In this document: piece after piece, positions 24,663 to 34,304 of the stretch
Layout: the number at the start of each line of letters is the position of its first letter
How positions within the stretch are numbered: the stretch's first letter is position 1
DNA from: Micromonospora sp. FIMYZ51
GTDB lineage: Bacteria > Actinomycetota > Actinomycetes > Mycobacteriales > Micromonosporaceae
DNA length: 64,000 nt
Assembly (NCBI RefSeq): GCF_038246755.1
Contig: NZ_CP134706.1
Span: forward strand, 6,761,501-6,825,500
Reading direction: 5' to 3'
Translations under genes and position numbers: made by a program
Notes under the pieces: model-generated
What the model was told of the DNA's origin: nothing
The model's input: the letters and a program-made list of their open reading frames with translations, nothing else
The model's database searches: none

Positions 24663-24739
24663 CCGACAGCCCGGCCGCCAACCTCGCCGACCCGCTCGGG
24701 GGTCCCTATCCCCGAGATCGACTGAGGGAGTGGAGCGGG

Positions 24740-27664
24740 ATGGCGGACGTGGAGGTGTCGGTGCTCGGCCCGATGCGGTTGCGGGTCGAGGGAGCGCAGG
24801 TCAAGGTCGGGCCACGCCCGCGTGCCGTGCTGGCCCTGCTGGTGGCGGCCGGCGGGCGGGCGGTGCCGGCGAGCACGCTCATCGAACAGGTCTGGCCGGA
24901 CAGCCCGCCCCCGGCGGTGCACAACACCCTCCAGGGGTACGTCGCACTGCTGCGCCGGACGCTCGAACCCGGTCGGGTGGCCCGCGCCGCCGCTCGTACC
25001 GTGGTCTGGGACGGCTCCGGCTACGCGCTGCGGCTGGCACCGACAAGTGTGGACGCCGCCCGGTTCGAGCAGGCGGCCACCGAGGCGCACGCGGCGCTTG
25101 TGGCGAACCGTCCGGCGGCGGCGGTCACCGCGCTGGACGCGGTGCTGCCCACCTGGCGTGGCCGGCCGTACGAGGACGTGGCCGAGGCCGAGCCGCTGCT
25201 CGCGCACGCCGCCCGGCTGGAACGGGTCCGGGCCACGGCGGTGGCCGACCGGCACGCCGCCGGCATCGCCCTGGGTGAACACAGCGCCGCCATCGCCCCA
25301 CTCGCCACGCTTGTCGAGGAGCATCCGCTCGACGAACGGCTCTGGGAGCTGCTGGCACTGGCGCAGTACCGGGCCGGTCGGCAGGGCGACGCGCTGGCGA
25401 CCCTGCGGACCGCCCGACGACGGCTGGCCGAGGAACTCGGCGTCGACCCGGGCGACCGGCTGCGCCGGCTGGAGTCGGACGTGCTGGCCCAGGCTCCCGC
25501 GCTGGACCCGATCGCCGGTTCCGGGTCGATCCGGGTCACCGGTGGCCCGCCGCCCGGCCGGCTCCCGATGCCGGTGGACGGGCTGGTCGGTCGGCGCGCC
25601 GAGCTGACCGAGCTGGCGGCGCTGCTGGCCCGGCACCGGCTGGTCACCCTGGTCGGGCCGGGCGGCGTGGGCAAGACCCGGCTCGCCCTGGAACTCGCCC
25701 GGTCCGCGCCGCCGGGCTCGACCGGCCCATGGCTGGTCGAACTGGCCCCGGTACGCGACCCGGCGCTGGTGGCCGCGACGGTGGCCCGCGCGGTCGGCCT
25801 GGTCGGCGTGGAGAGCCTCGACACGCTTGCCGCAGTGCTGCACGGTTGGGAGACGCTGCTGGTGCTCGACAACTGCGAGCACCTGACGGAGGAGATCGGC
25901 CGGGTGGTCACCACCCTGCTCGGCGGCTGTCCCGGGGTGCGCGTGCTGGTGACCGGCCAGCAGCCGTTGCGGCTGACCGGCGAGGTGCTCGCCGAGGTGG
26001 GCCCGCTGCCGCTGCCCGAGGCGGTGGAACTCTTCGTCACCCGGGCGCGGGCCGCCCGGCCCGGCTGGCAGGTCGACGAGGCCGACGGGCGGCTGATCCG
26101 GCGGATCTGCGCGGCGGTCGACGGGCTGCCGCTCGCGGTGGAGATCGCGGCGGCGCGGTCCCGCGTACTGCCGCTGGACGTGCTCGCCCGGAGCCTGACC
26201 GACCGGTCCCCGCTGCTGGCCGACGAGCGCCCCGGCCCGGCCCGGCACCGCTCCGTCGCCACCGCCATCGCCTGGGGCTACGACCTGCTCGAACCGGCCG
26301 AGCAGCGGCTGCTCCGCACGGCCAGTGTCTTCTCCGGCGGGTTCACCCTCGACGCCGTCGCCGACCTGGCCGGACGGCTCGACGCCGGGTCGGGCCTGGC
26401 CGGACGGCTGGACGCCGGGTCGGATGATCTGCATCCGCCCGACGCCCGGCCCGCCGCCGACCCGGCCGGCACGGTCCTGCGGATCGGCAACCTGACCGAC
26501 CGGTCCCTTGTGGTACGCGGGCCCGACGACCGGTACCGGATGCTGGAGCCGATCCGGGCCTTCGCCGAGCGGGCCCAGGACCCGGCGGAGCGGGCCGGTG
26601 CCCGGCAGGCACACCTGTGCTGGATGCGGGACCTGGCGGAAACCGCCGAGGCGGGGATGGTCGACGGCCGGGCCGCGTGGTGGACCGCCCGGATGGGCCC
26701 GGAACGGGACAACGTCCGGACCGCCTTCGCCACTGCCCGCAAGGCCGGGGACACCGTGACGGGCCTGCGGTTGGTCGGCGCGCTGATCTGGTTCTGGTAC
26801 CGCTGGGGGGCGATCGACGAGGGCGGCGCGCTGCTTGGCGAGTTGCTTGACGAGGCCGAGCGTCGGGGCGATGTCGACCCCCGGCTCACCGCCCGGGCCC
26901 TGCTCGCCCGGGCCGGGCTGCGTTACCTCGCCGGTGACATTCCCTCGGCGTACGCGCTGATGAGCGCCGCCGTCGCGCACGCCGAACGGGCCGGCGACCA
27001 GGTCACCCGGGCCCGCTGCGCCGGCTACGCGGCGCACTTCGCGGTGCTCGTCGGCGAGGACCCGCAGTCGGCGCTGGATCGGGCGACGGCAGCGATGCGG
27101 CTGGCCGAGAAGACCGGGCTGGACTGGGTGGGCGCGGAGGTGGGCACCTCGCTCGGGCTGGTGGTGCTGCTCACCCGGGGCGCGGAGGCCGCCGCCGGGC
27201 CGCTCGCCGACGCATGGCGTACCGCAGTGGCCTGCGGCCATGACTTCGCCACGAGCAACGCGGCCTGGTCGTTGATGCTTGCCGAGCTGGCCCGGGACCG
27301 GGCCGGCACGGCGGCCGGACTCGGGGCCGCCGCGTTGGTGCAGCGGCAGGACGCCGGCGACGTCACCTCCTGGATGATGGTCGCCCACACCACCGCCGGC
27401 GCGTTGGCCCGGCTCGCCGGCACCGACGCGGCTCCCGGCGGACGGGATCCGGCCATCGACGGTGCCACCGTGCTGGGTGCGCTCGACGCGATGTCGGCGA
27501 CGCTCGGCTTCACCCCGGAACGCACCGACCCGGTACACGCGCCACAGGTACGGGCCGCGCTGGCGGCGGCGGCCGGCCCCGAACGGTTCGCCGCCGCGCT
27601 GCGCGCCGGCCGCGAGCTGGACCCGGGCCAGGTGACCGACCTGCTGGCGGCCTACCTGCGGTGA
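24740..27664 (+). CDS. SARP-family regulator (AfsR-like: BTAD, NB-ARC, helical repeats)
   Basis: A 974-residue activator. Residues about 1–95 form an OmpR-like winged helix (VSVLGPMRLRVEGAQVKVGP; LIEQVWPDSPPPAVHNTLQG). The bacterial transcriptional activation domain follows (about 97–245; LWELLALAQYRAGRQGDAL, ELGVDPGDRLRRLE). An STAND-type NTPase has Walker A GPGGVGKTR near residue 306 and Walker B-like LLVLDNCEHL; a helical repeat region follows to the end. GGAG lies upstream of the ATG. It is followed by the 28-bp repeat array and the large secreted-protein gene, the most likely local target. Confidence 0.92.
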   Translation: MADVEVSVLGPMRLRVEGAQVKVGPRPRAVLALLVAAGGRAVPASTLIEQVWPDSPPPAVHNTLQGYVALLRRTLEPGRVARAAARTVVWDGSGYALRLAPTSVDAARFEQAATEAHAALVANRPAAAVTALDAVLPTWRGRPYEDVAEAEPLLAHAARLERVRATAVADRHAAGIALGEHSAAIAPLATLVEEHPLDERLWELLALAQYRAGRQGDALATLRTARRRLAEELGVDPGDRLRRLESDVLAQAPALDPIAGSGSIRVTGGPPPGRLPMPVDGLVGRRAELTELAALLARHRLVTLVGPGGVGKTRLALELARSAPPGSTGPWLVELAPVRDPALVAATVARAVGLVGVESLDTLAAVLHGWETLLVLDNCEHLTEEIGRVVTTLLGGCPGVRVLVTGQQPLRLTGEVLAEVGPLPLPEAVELFVTRARAARPGWQVDEADGRLIRRICAAVDGLPLAVEIAAARSRVLPLDVLARSLTDRSPLLADERPGPARHRSVATAIAWGYDLLEPAEQRLLRTASVFSGGFTLDAVADLAGRLDAGSGLAGRLDAGSDDLHPPDARPAADPAGTVLRIGNLTDRSLVVRGPDDRYRMLEPIRAFAERAQDPAERAGARQAHLCWMRDLAETAEAGMVDGRAAWWTARMGPERDNVRTAFATARKAGDTVTGLRLVGALIWFWYRWGAIDEGGALLGELLDEAERRGDVDPRLTARALLARAGLRYLAGDIPSAYALMSAAVAHAERAGDQVTRARCAGYAAHFAVLVGEDPQSALDRATAAMRLAEKTGLDWVGAEVGTSLGLVVLLTRGAEAAAGPLADAWRTAVACGHDFATSNAAWSLMLAELARDRAGTAAGLGAAALVQRQDAGDVTSWMMVAHTTAGALARLAGTDAAPGGRDPAIDGATVLGALDAMSATLGFTPERTDPVHAPQVRAALAAAAGPERFAAALRAGRELDPGQVTDLLAAYLR

Positions 27665-27696
27665 CCTGCGCCGGGGACCGGCTCGTCCCTCGCCAC

Positions 27697-27875
27697 CCGC
27701 CGGGACCGGGGTCGACATGCAGGCCCGCCGGGACCCGGGTCGACATGCAGGCCCGCCGGGACCCGGGTCGACATGCAGGCCCGCCGGGACCGGGGTCGAC
27801 ATGCAGGCCCGCCGGGACCGGGGTCGACATGCAGGCCCGCCGGGACCGGGGTCGACATGCAGGCCCGGCGGGCGG
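27697..27875. repeat. 28-bp tandem repeat array
   Basis: Units begin with GTCGACATGCAGGCCCGCCG at 27711, 27739, 27767, 27795, 27823 and 27851. The first five are full 28-mers differing only at one C/G position; the last degenerates after about 16 bp, and a partial unit precedes the first. Each contains the palindrome GTCGAC and a small CCCG-C-CGGG dyad. There are no spacers, so it is not CRISPR. It fills most of the 307-bp gap between the SARP gene and the next gene, whose promoter it must overlap or abut. Confidence 0.9.
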
Positions 27876-27971
27876 CCGGGGAGGCCGGCGGCCGACCTCC
27901 AGTCGTTCCACAGTGCTGCTGCCCAGACTGTCCGCGCCGGTCGCCGGGGGGTGGCCGGCGAAGGAGGAAAC

Positions 27972-30900
27972 GTGACAACCACACTTCGTCGGCGCAGAGC
28001 CGGCGACATCCGCAACCGGCGTCCAGGGCTCATCGCCGGGCTGATCTCGGTCGTGTTGTGCCTGACCCTGGCACCGGCCGTGCCGGCCAGCGCCAACGGG
28101 ACGGTCGACTGGGACGCGCAGCAGGCGCGGGACCGGCTGTTCTCCGCGTACATGCGGATCCACGCCACCGGCACGCAGGGTCTGCGGGACATGGTGCTGT
28201 CGGTGGCGACGATGGACTGGCGTCGGGCGAACCCCAACGCCAGCACCGCCGACATCAGCCGGCACATGGCGCTCGTCAACGCCGAGTTGGACAAGCGGGC
28301 CACCGCCGACGTCTACGGGGCGGGGGCGTACTCGACGCTCGTCACCCTGATCGACGCGGCGTCCGGGGTGCCGGGGGTCAGCATCGCCACCCCGGCGCTG
28401 CGGGCACTGCTGGAGAGCACCGTCGGCGAGCAGTTGGCGCAGACCGCGGCGATCGAGAACCAGGTCACCGGGGCGTACCAGACCAACATGTACCTGACCG
28501 CGCTCTACGGGGTGCAGGACCACGCCTGGGGTGAGGTCACCCGGTTCGGGCAGACCGACGCGGCGTTCACCGCCGCCTGGAACGGCATGATCGGTGGCCG
28601 GGCCGGGGTCATCCTGGACGCGAGCATCGACCAGTTGCAGGCCGACCCGCTGTTGGCCACGTACGTCGACGTCGAGGCGTTGCTGCTGCACCAGAACAAC
28701 ATGAACGACTACCTCGCCGAGATCCGTCGCCAGGTGCAGGCGGGTCTGGCCTCGCTGAACGCGCAGAACGAGCAGATCCGCGACCAGTTGGAGGCGCTCT
28801 CGCTGAAGTATCCGGTGGGGCCGGGACCCAAGCCGACCCCGCAGGACTACACCCGGGCGCTCGGCGAGGCGGCCGACCGCCAGGTGGTGCTCGACGCGGC
28901 CGGCTCCGGCCTGTTCATCCTCGCCACCCTGGCCGGCTTCGCCGACGAGAACCTCGGCAAGCACATCTCCACCGTCGGCAAGGCCGGGCTGGCCATCGCC
29001 ACCGCGATCAACAACTACCTGCCGACGGTGGCCGGGCTGGGCGTGGCCCAGGCGCTCGGTTCGCTGAGCACGCTGGCGCTTACCGGAAACATCCTCGGCG
29101 CGGTGATGAGCGTGCTGCCAATGTTCGCCAGTGGGCCCACGCCGGAGCAGATGATCCTCGACCAGCTCGCCGCGCTGCGCGAGGACGTGAACAACCTGCG
29201 TACCGAGATGCACGGCCGGTTCGACGCCATCGAGCGGGCGCTCAGCGTGGTCTACGTCGACATGATGGGCCAGTTCGACCGGCTGTTCCAGGAGAACGAG
29301 CAGGTACGCCGACAGCTCACCGACATCCAGGCCCGGCTGCTGCAACTGGACACCAAGCTGGACTCGCTGGCGCTGTTCACCGCGCGGGCGTTGCAGACCA
29401 CCACGCTCATCCCGATGCGGACCACAATCAACGGCTTCGTGAACTACGAAGCGCGCACCGGCGGGCCGATGACCTACGACAAGTACAGCGACGACGTCGA
29501 GCCCCCGATCCACTACGGCACCACCGACCTGTCCCGCAAGGAGCCGATGGCCTCGACCTCGGCCTCCTTCGGCGACGACCCGATCACCATCCTCAACCGG
29601 TACGGCCCCGGGGGCTCGCTGTCGTACCTGATCTGGCTGGCCAACGCGCGGTACGGTGCCAGCCTGCCGGAGCCGGGAAACACGGCACCGTCCTCCGGGG
29701 TGTTCCAGCTCGGCGGCCGGGCATACGCCGCGCTCCAGTTGCAAAACCCGGAGCACGCCCGGCGGATCGCCAAGTACCGGGCCGACGAGGTGCGTCAGAT
29801 CGGCACCGACCACCTGAACGCTGCCCGGGTGCTCAGCTCGTCCACGGACGGCAGCCCGAACCGGATCTTCACCCAGTTGATCAGCGAGTACCGGCAGGAC
29901 GTGGCGAACGTCAACGCGGAGCTGGTCAAGGTGCGCGACCGGCTCACCGACAAGGCGTACAACCCGTTCGGCGCGGCGGACGCCAACCCGAGCGCCCGGG
30001 TCGCCGGGCCGGGCACGCTGCCGATCTGCTCCGGCTACGGCCTGTCCCGGGCCACCCCGACCAACGCCTTCCAGGGCATGCCCAACGTCTTCCACAACGC
30101 GGCGATCGTGCTGCCCGCCAGCCGCAAGCCGACCTTCTCCGGCTGCTGGAGCGCGCAGTGGACGGACATGGAGGGTGACCCGACCGAAACCTGGGCGGCA
30201 AACCTGGAGGTGACCATCCGGGTCCGGGCGCAGTGGCCGGGCCAGCCGGTGCAGGAGATCCGGACCCTGCGCGCCAAGCGGTGGTACGGCAACGTCTGCG
30301 TCTACAACCGCAAGACCGAGACGCAGACCTGCAAGTTCGCCGACACGGTGGCGCAGGACAACTGGAGCACCTACAAGACGCTGCTGGAACAGTCGGCGAC
30401 CAGCACGACCGTCGCGGCCCAGGTCACCGAGGCGACCAGGCAGGTCGAGGCCGGCTTCCACGGCAAGATCCGGCAGTACTACGAGACGGTGAACGAGGAG
30501 CTGCGTACCGCCACGCCGCTGGAGCAGAAGAAGCGCCGGTTGGCGGAGACCATCGCGCTGCTGCGGGCGTACACCGAGGTGGCCTTCCCCAAGGCGCTGG
30601 CCGGCAACGCCACGCTCAGCTCGCTGCTCTTCGGCGCGCTGCGGATCCCGGGCGACTACTCGGCGCTGCCGGGTGCCGCCGCGCCGGACCGTACCTCGAT
30701 GTCCGACGCGTACGCCCGGGCCATGCTGAACTACGCCGGGTGCGAGCAGGCCGGCGCCGGGGCACCGTGCCAGCTCGGCTTCAGCCCCAACGTACGCACC
30801 CACCAGGTGGCACCGTACGACTCGACGTGCACGGCCGTGGCCGGCTCGACCGGTGACCACGTGAGCAACTGCCTCACCGCCCTCTCCGCGTCGCGGGCGG

Positions 30901-31031
30901 ACCAGCTCGCCGCGCAGTACGTCCGGCACTTCCGCGAGGTCAAGGACGGGGTCTACGTCGAGGGCTCGCCCGAGGTGGAGGCACTGGTCGCCGAGTTGGC
31001 GGCGGTGGACCGGGTGAACCGGGCCGGCTGA
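27972..31031 (+). CDS. Large secreted protein of unknown function (coiled-coil, hydrophobic core)
   Basis: A 1019-residue exported protein; family not recognised. The signal peptide is near residues 17–41 (LIAGLISVVLCLTLAPAVPA, then SA–NG). A helical N-terminal region follows. At about 309–385 is a long hydrophobic, Gly/Ala-rich stretch (GLFILATLAGF; LGSLSTLALTGNILGAVMSV), then a predicted coiled coil (about 385–475; QMILDQLAALREDVNNLRTE, LLQLDTKLDSLALF). The C-terminal half has several Cys (CSGYG, SGCWSAQW, YAGCEQ, STCTAV) that could form disulfides. A hydrophobic hairpin beside coiled coils recalls alpha-helical pore-forming proteins, but that is only an analogy. Ribosome site AAGGAGG. Downstream of the SARP gene. 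Confidence 0.78.
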   Translation: MTTTLRRRRAGDIRNRRPGLIAGLISVVLCLTLAPAVPASANGTVDWDAQQARDRLFSAYMRIHATGTQGLRDMVLSVATMDWRRANPNASTADISRHMALVNAELDKRATADVYGAGAYSTLVTLIDAASGVPGVSIATPALRALLESTVGEQLAQTAAIENQVTGAYQTNMYLTALYGVQDHAWGEVTRFGQTDAAFTAAWNGMIGGRAGVILDASIDQLQADPLLATYVDVEALLLHQNNMNDYLAEIRRQVQAGLASLNAQNEQIRDQLEALSLKYPVGPGPKPTPQDYTRALGEAADRQVVLDAAGSGLFILATLAGFADENLGKHISTVGKAGLAIATAINNYLPTVAGLGVAQALGSLSTLALTGNILGAVMSVLPMFASGPTPEQMILDQLAALREDVNNLRTEMHGRFDAIERALSVVYVDMMGQFDRLFQENEQVRRQLTDIQARLLQLDTKLDSLALFTARALQTTTLIPMRTTINGFVNYEARTGGPMTYDKYSDDVEPPIHYGTTDLSRKEPMASTSASFGDDPITILNRYGPGGSLSYLIWLANARYGASLPEPGNTAPSSGVFQLGGRAYAALQLQNPEHARRIAKYRADEVRQIGTDHLNAARVLSSSTDGSPNRIFTQLISEYRQDVANVNAELVKVRDRLTDKAYNPFGAADANPSARVAGPGTLPICSGYGLSRATPTNAFQGMPNVFHNAAIVLPASRKPTFSGCWSAQWTDMEGDPTETWAANLEVTIRVRAQWPGQPVQEIRTLRAKRWYGNVCVYNRKTETQTCKFADTVAQDNWSTYKTLLEQSATSTTVAAQVTEATRQVEAGFHGKIRQYYETVNEELRTATPLEQKKRRLAETIALLRAYTEVAFPKALAGNATLSSLLFGALRIPGDYSALPGAAAPDRTSMSDAYARAMLNYAGCEQAGAGAPCQLGFSPNVRTHQVAPYDSTCTAVAGSTGDHVSNCLTALSASRADQLAAQYVRHFREVKDGVYVEGSPEVEALVAELAAVDRVNRAG

Positions 31032-31179
31032 GCCGGTCCTGGTCAGCTGAGCCGTCTCCGGACGGCTGGGCCGTCCTCGCTCGATTGAACTGTTCCTGGT
31101 CGGCTGGCCGGCCCGGTCAGCTCGCGGAGAACCGGCCGGTGGTGCTCAACGCGGAGCGCCACCGGCCGATTTTCCCCCG

Positions 31180-32715
31180 TCAGCCGATCCGCTCGCCGTA
31201 CACGCGGTCGACCGTCATCGTCATGAGCACCCGACGGTCGGCGACCATCACCGACCGGTACTCGGCCCAGTCCGGATGCTCACCGGCGGCCCGGCGGTAG
31301 TAATCGACCAGCGCCGCCACCTCGGGGCCGTCCGGGTCGGTGCCCGGACCGGTCAGGGTCGCCGTGCCCTCGGCGGTCGCCCACGCCCGGCCGTCGGCGC
31401 TGGTCACCTCCAGCGTGGCGCGCGGGTCCCGGCGCAGATTCGCCGTCTTCGCCCGCCCTTCGGTCATCGACACGTAGAGCAGACCGGCCGCCCGGTCGTA
31501 GTAGGGCTGGACCGGCGAGAGCTGCGGTCGACCGTCCGACTTGATCGTGGCCAGCACCCCGAGTCGACTCTGCGCGAGCAGCGCACGCGGATAGTACGGC
31601 TCAGCCGTCTGCTCCGGCTCGGCTCCCGGGCCCGGCTCCGGTTCGGCGTCCGGCTTCCGGTCCGGGTCCGGGTCCGGGTCCGGGTCCGGGTCCGGGTCCG
31701 GGTCCGGGTCCGGGTCCGGGTCCGGGTCCGGGTCCAAGGCTGACACCGGGTCCAACGCTGGCACCGGGCCCGGCTCTGGCACCGGGTCCGGCTCTGGGTC
31801 CGGGTCCAGCGCTGACCTCGGGTCCTTGGCTGCGGCCGGCGGGCGGAACTGCTCGACCATCGCCGCGTAGCTGCTGCCACCGTGTCCGTCGGCCACCGCC
31901 CGTTCGGCAAGCGTCCGGGCCAGCCGGGACGGTTCGACGGCGACGCCGAGCGCCTCACCCTCCGCGATCACGTGCGCCATCGCGGCGAGGTGCGTGTCGA
32001 CTGTCGAATCGTCGGCCGGATAGACGCCCTCGTCGATCTGCTTCGCGTAGCCGGACAGCCAGCCGGTCACCGTCACGATTCCCCGGCTCGCGATCGGGGC
32101 GAACGCCGCCGCCGGCACCCCCGCCGCGCCGAGTACGGCGGCCCCCTGCACGAAGCCGTTCAGGATGCCCCACATCAGGCCCAGCACGGCCACGTCGTAC
32201 AGCGACGACAATCCGTGGTCGTCGCCGACATGGATCGCCGGGCCGAGACTGCCAAGCGTCGAGGCGTACCGGTCGAAGACCGGACGCGGACCACCGTAGA
32301 GGAGAGCGGCCCGGTCGCTGCCGATCTCCGCCGGGCCGGCCATGATCGCGCCATCCAGGTAGCTGCCGCCCCGATCGGCCACCCACTGGGCGGTCTTCCG
32401 TGCCGCCGCCGAGTCGCCCGAGGTCAGGTTCACCAGGACCCGGCCCTCCAGCGCCGCGCCAAGCGGTTCGAGGATCTCCCGTACCGCGTCGTAGCCGGAG
32501 ACGCAGACGATCACGAGCGGGCTGGCCGTGAGCGCGGCGTCAGCCGAGACCGCTATTCGGGCACCCAGGGCGGCGAGGTCGGTCGCCTTCCCCGCCGTAC
32601 GGTTCCACACCGTGGTCGGATGCCCGTCGGCGAGCAGGGCCGTGGCCAGTGCCCGGCCCATCAGGCCCAGCCCGAGCACGGTCACCGGGGTACGGCTGCC
32701 GTCGTGGTCGTGCAT
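31180..32715 (-). CDS. NAD(P)-binding reductase fused to a PPOX-family domain
   Basis: A 511-residue two-enzyme fusion. Residues about 8–290 are an imine reductase/3-hydroxyisobutyrate dehydrogenase-like domain: VTVLGLGLMGRALATALLAD binds NAD(P), with VNLTSGDS and a helical C-terminal domain. A long Asp/Pro/Glu linker (about 300–380) is encoded partly by a hexamer microsatellite. Residues about 388–511 form a pyridoxamine-5'-phosphate-oxidase-like (flavin or F420) domain: LLAQSRLGVLATIKSDGRPQ. The fusion pairs two redox modules; substrate unknown. ATG 32715 is placed six bases after GGGAG; an adjacent ATG at 32718 is possible. Divergent from merR. Confidence 0.87.
   Translation of the reverse strand: MHDHDGSRTPVTVLGLGLMGRALATALLADGHPTTVWNRTAGKATDLAALGARIAVSADAALTASPLVIVCVSGYDAVREILEPLGAALEGRVLVNLTSGDSAAARKTAQWVADRGGSYLDGAIMAGPAEIGSDRAALLYGGPRPVFDRYASTLGSLGPAIHVGDDHGLSSLYDVAVLGLMWGILNGFVQGAAVLGAAGVPAAAFAPIASRGIVTVTGWLSGYAKQIDEGVYPADDSTVDTHLAAMAHVIAEGEALGVAVEPSRLARTLAERAVADGHGGSSYAAMVEQFRPPAAAKDPRSALDPDPEPDPVPEPGPVPALDPVSALDPDPDPDPDPDPDPDPDPDPDPDPDRKPDAEPEPGPGAEPEQTAEPYYPRALLAQSRLGVLATIKSDGRPQLSPVQPYYDRAAGLLYVSMTEGRAKTANLRRDPRATLEVTSADGRAWATAEGTATLTGPGTDPDGPEVAALVDYYRRAAGEHPDWAEYRSVMVADRRVLMTMTVDRVYGERIG
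31661..31735. repeat. GGGTCC hexamer microsatellite encoding an Asp-Pro linker
   Basis: About twelve uninterrupted copies of GGGTCC, read on the minus strand as (Asp-Pro)n, inside the reductase–PPOX fusion. Because the unit is six bases, length changes keep the frame and only alter linker length. Confidence 0.9.
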
Positions 32716-32755
32716 CATCTGCTCCCTCGAAGTTCGGTCCTGGTGGGTATCGTCA

Positions 32756-32777
32756 ACCTTCACATCGATATGAAGGT
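32756..32777. promoter_or_regulatory. MerR-type palindromic operator
   Basis: ACCTTCACATCG and CGATATGAAGGT overlap at ATCGAT to make a 22-bp dyad with a single mismatched pair. It lies between the divergent merR gene (start 32791) and the fusion gene (start 32715), as expected for MerR-family control of both. Confidence 0.7.
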
Positions 32778-32790
32778 CAAGGGAGCCGCT

Positions 32791-33458
<668 letters not shown>

Positions 33459-33462
<4 letters not shown>

Positions 33463-34304
33463 CTGCTCATCTGTGGCAAGTGCAAGATCTGATGCGGACG
33501 CTCAGCGCCCGACGGCTCCGGACTCGGCTGGGTCGGGAGGAGTTGCGCCGCGTGCGTCGCGGTGTCTACACCGATCAGCCCTTCGACGACGAGGACGAGC
33601 TGCGTGCTCTCCTGCTGTGCCTGCCGGAGGGGGCCATGTTCGCCCGGCAGACGGCGGCCAGACGGTACGGCTTCGGTGTGCTGCGCGACCACCTCGTACA
33701 CGTCCAGGTGCCGGTCAACGTGTCGAAGCCACGGCTGCCCGGCCTGGTCGTACATCATTCCGTGTTGCCGGTGCAGCCGGTGTTCGTGCAGGGGCTGCCG
33801 TACGTGCCGGCGGCACGTTGCGCTGTCGACCTGGCACGTACGGTGCGGCGTCTCGACGCGCTTCCCGTGCTCGACTGCGCCCTGAGATCCGGCACGGTCA
33901 CTCGGGACGACCTGCTGACTGAGGCCAATGCCCATCGAGCGCTACGCGGCGTGCGGCAGGCGCGCGAGTTGGTGCCATTGGCCGACGAACGGGCGGAATG
34001 CCGCCAGGAGAGCCAATTGCGGTTGGTGCTGCTGGACGGGCGGCTTCCGCCACCCGAGCCGCAACTGCGCGTCCACGACGCCTACGGCTTCCTGCGCTAT
34101 CGGCTGGACCTGGGCTACCGCGAACGCAGGATCGGCATCGAGTACGACGGCGCCTCGCACCTCGACCGGGAGAGTCTCCGCTACGACCGGGATCGCGTGA
34201 ACTGGCTCGATGAGCAGGGTTGGCGGATGCGCTACTTCACCGACCGCGACCTCTATCGCCGCCCCGCCCACATTGTCGCCACCATCCGGGCCGCCCTCTC
34301 CTGA
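33459..34304 (+). CDS. AbiEi-like/DUF559 domain protein
   Basis: A 281-residue soluble protein. The N-terminal part resembles AbiEi-type winged-helix antitoxin/regulator proteins (EELRRVRRGVYTDQPFDDED; YGFGVLRDHLVHVQVP). The C-terminal DUF559 domain has a PD-(D/E)XK-like endonuclease pattern: LRYRLDLGYRERRIGIEYDG, DRVNWLDEQGWRMRYFTDRD. No toxin partner gene adjoins it. The ATG overlaps the extended merR stop (ATGA). Its fifth to tenth codons contain AAGTGCAAGATC (33478–33489), identical to one arm of the dispersed repeat. Function unproven; such proteins are common in actinomycetes. Confidence 0.8.

Noticed and set aside
27697..27875. Regular repeats resembling a CRISPR array
   Set aside because: The 28-bp units are directly adjacent with no spacers, and no cas genes are nearby. 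It is a tandem repeat.
24476..31000. Very long open frames on the minus strand opposite the SARP and large secreted-protein genes
   Set aside because: They are antisense shadows caused by extreme GC at third codon positions. Their translations are Arg/Gly/Pro/His-rich with no domain, while the plus-strand products have clear domains, starts and ribosome sites.
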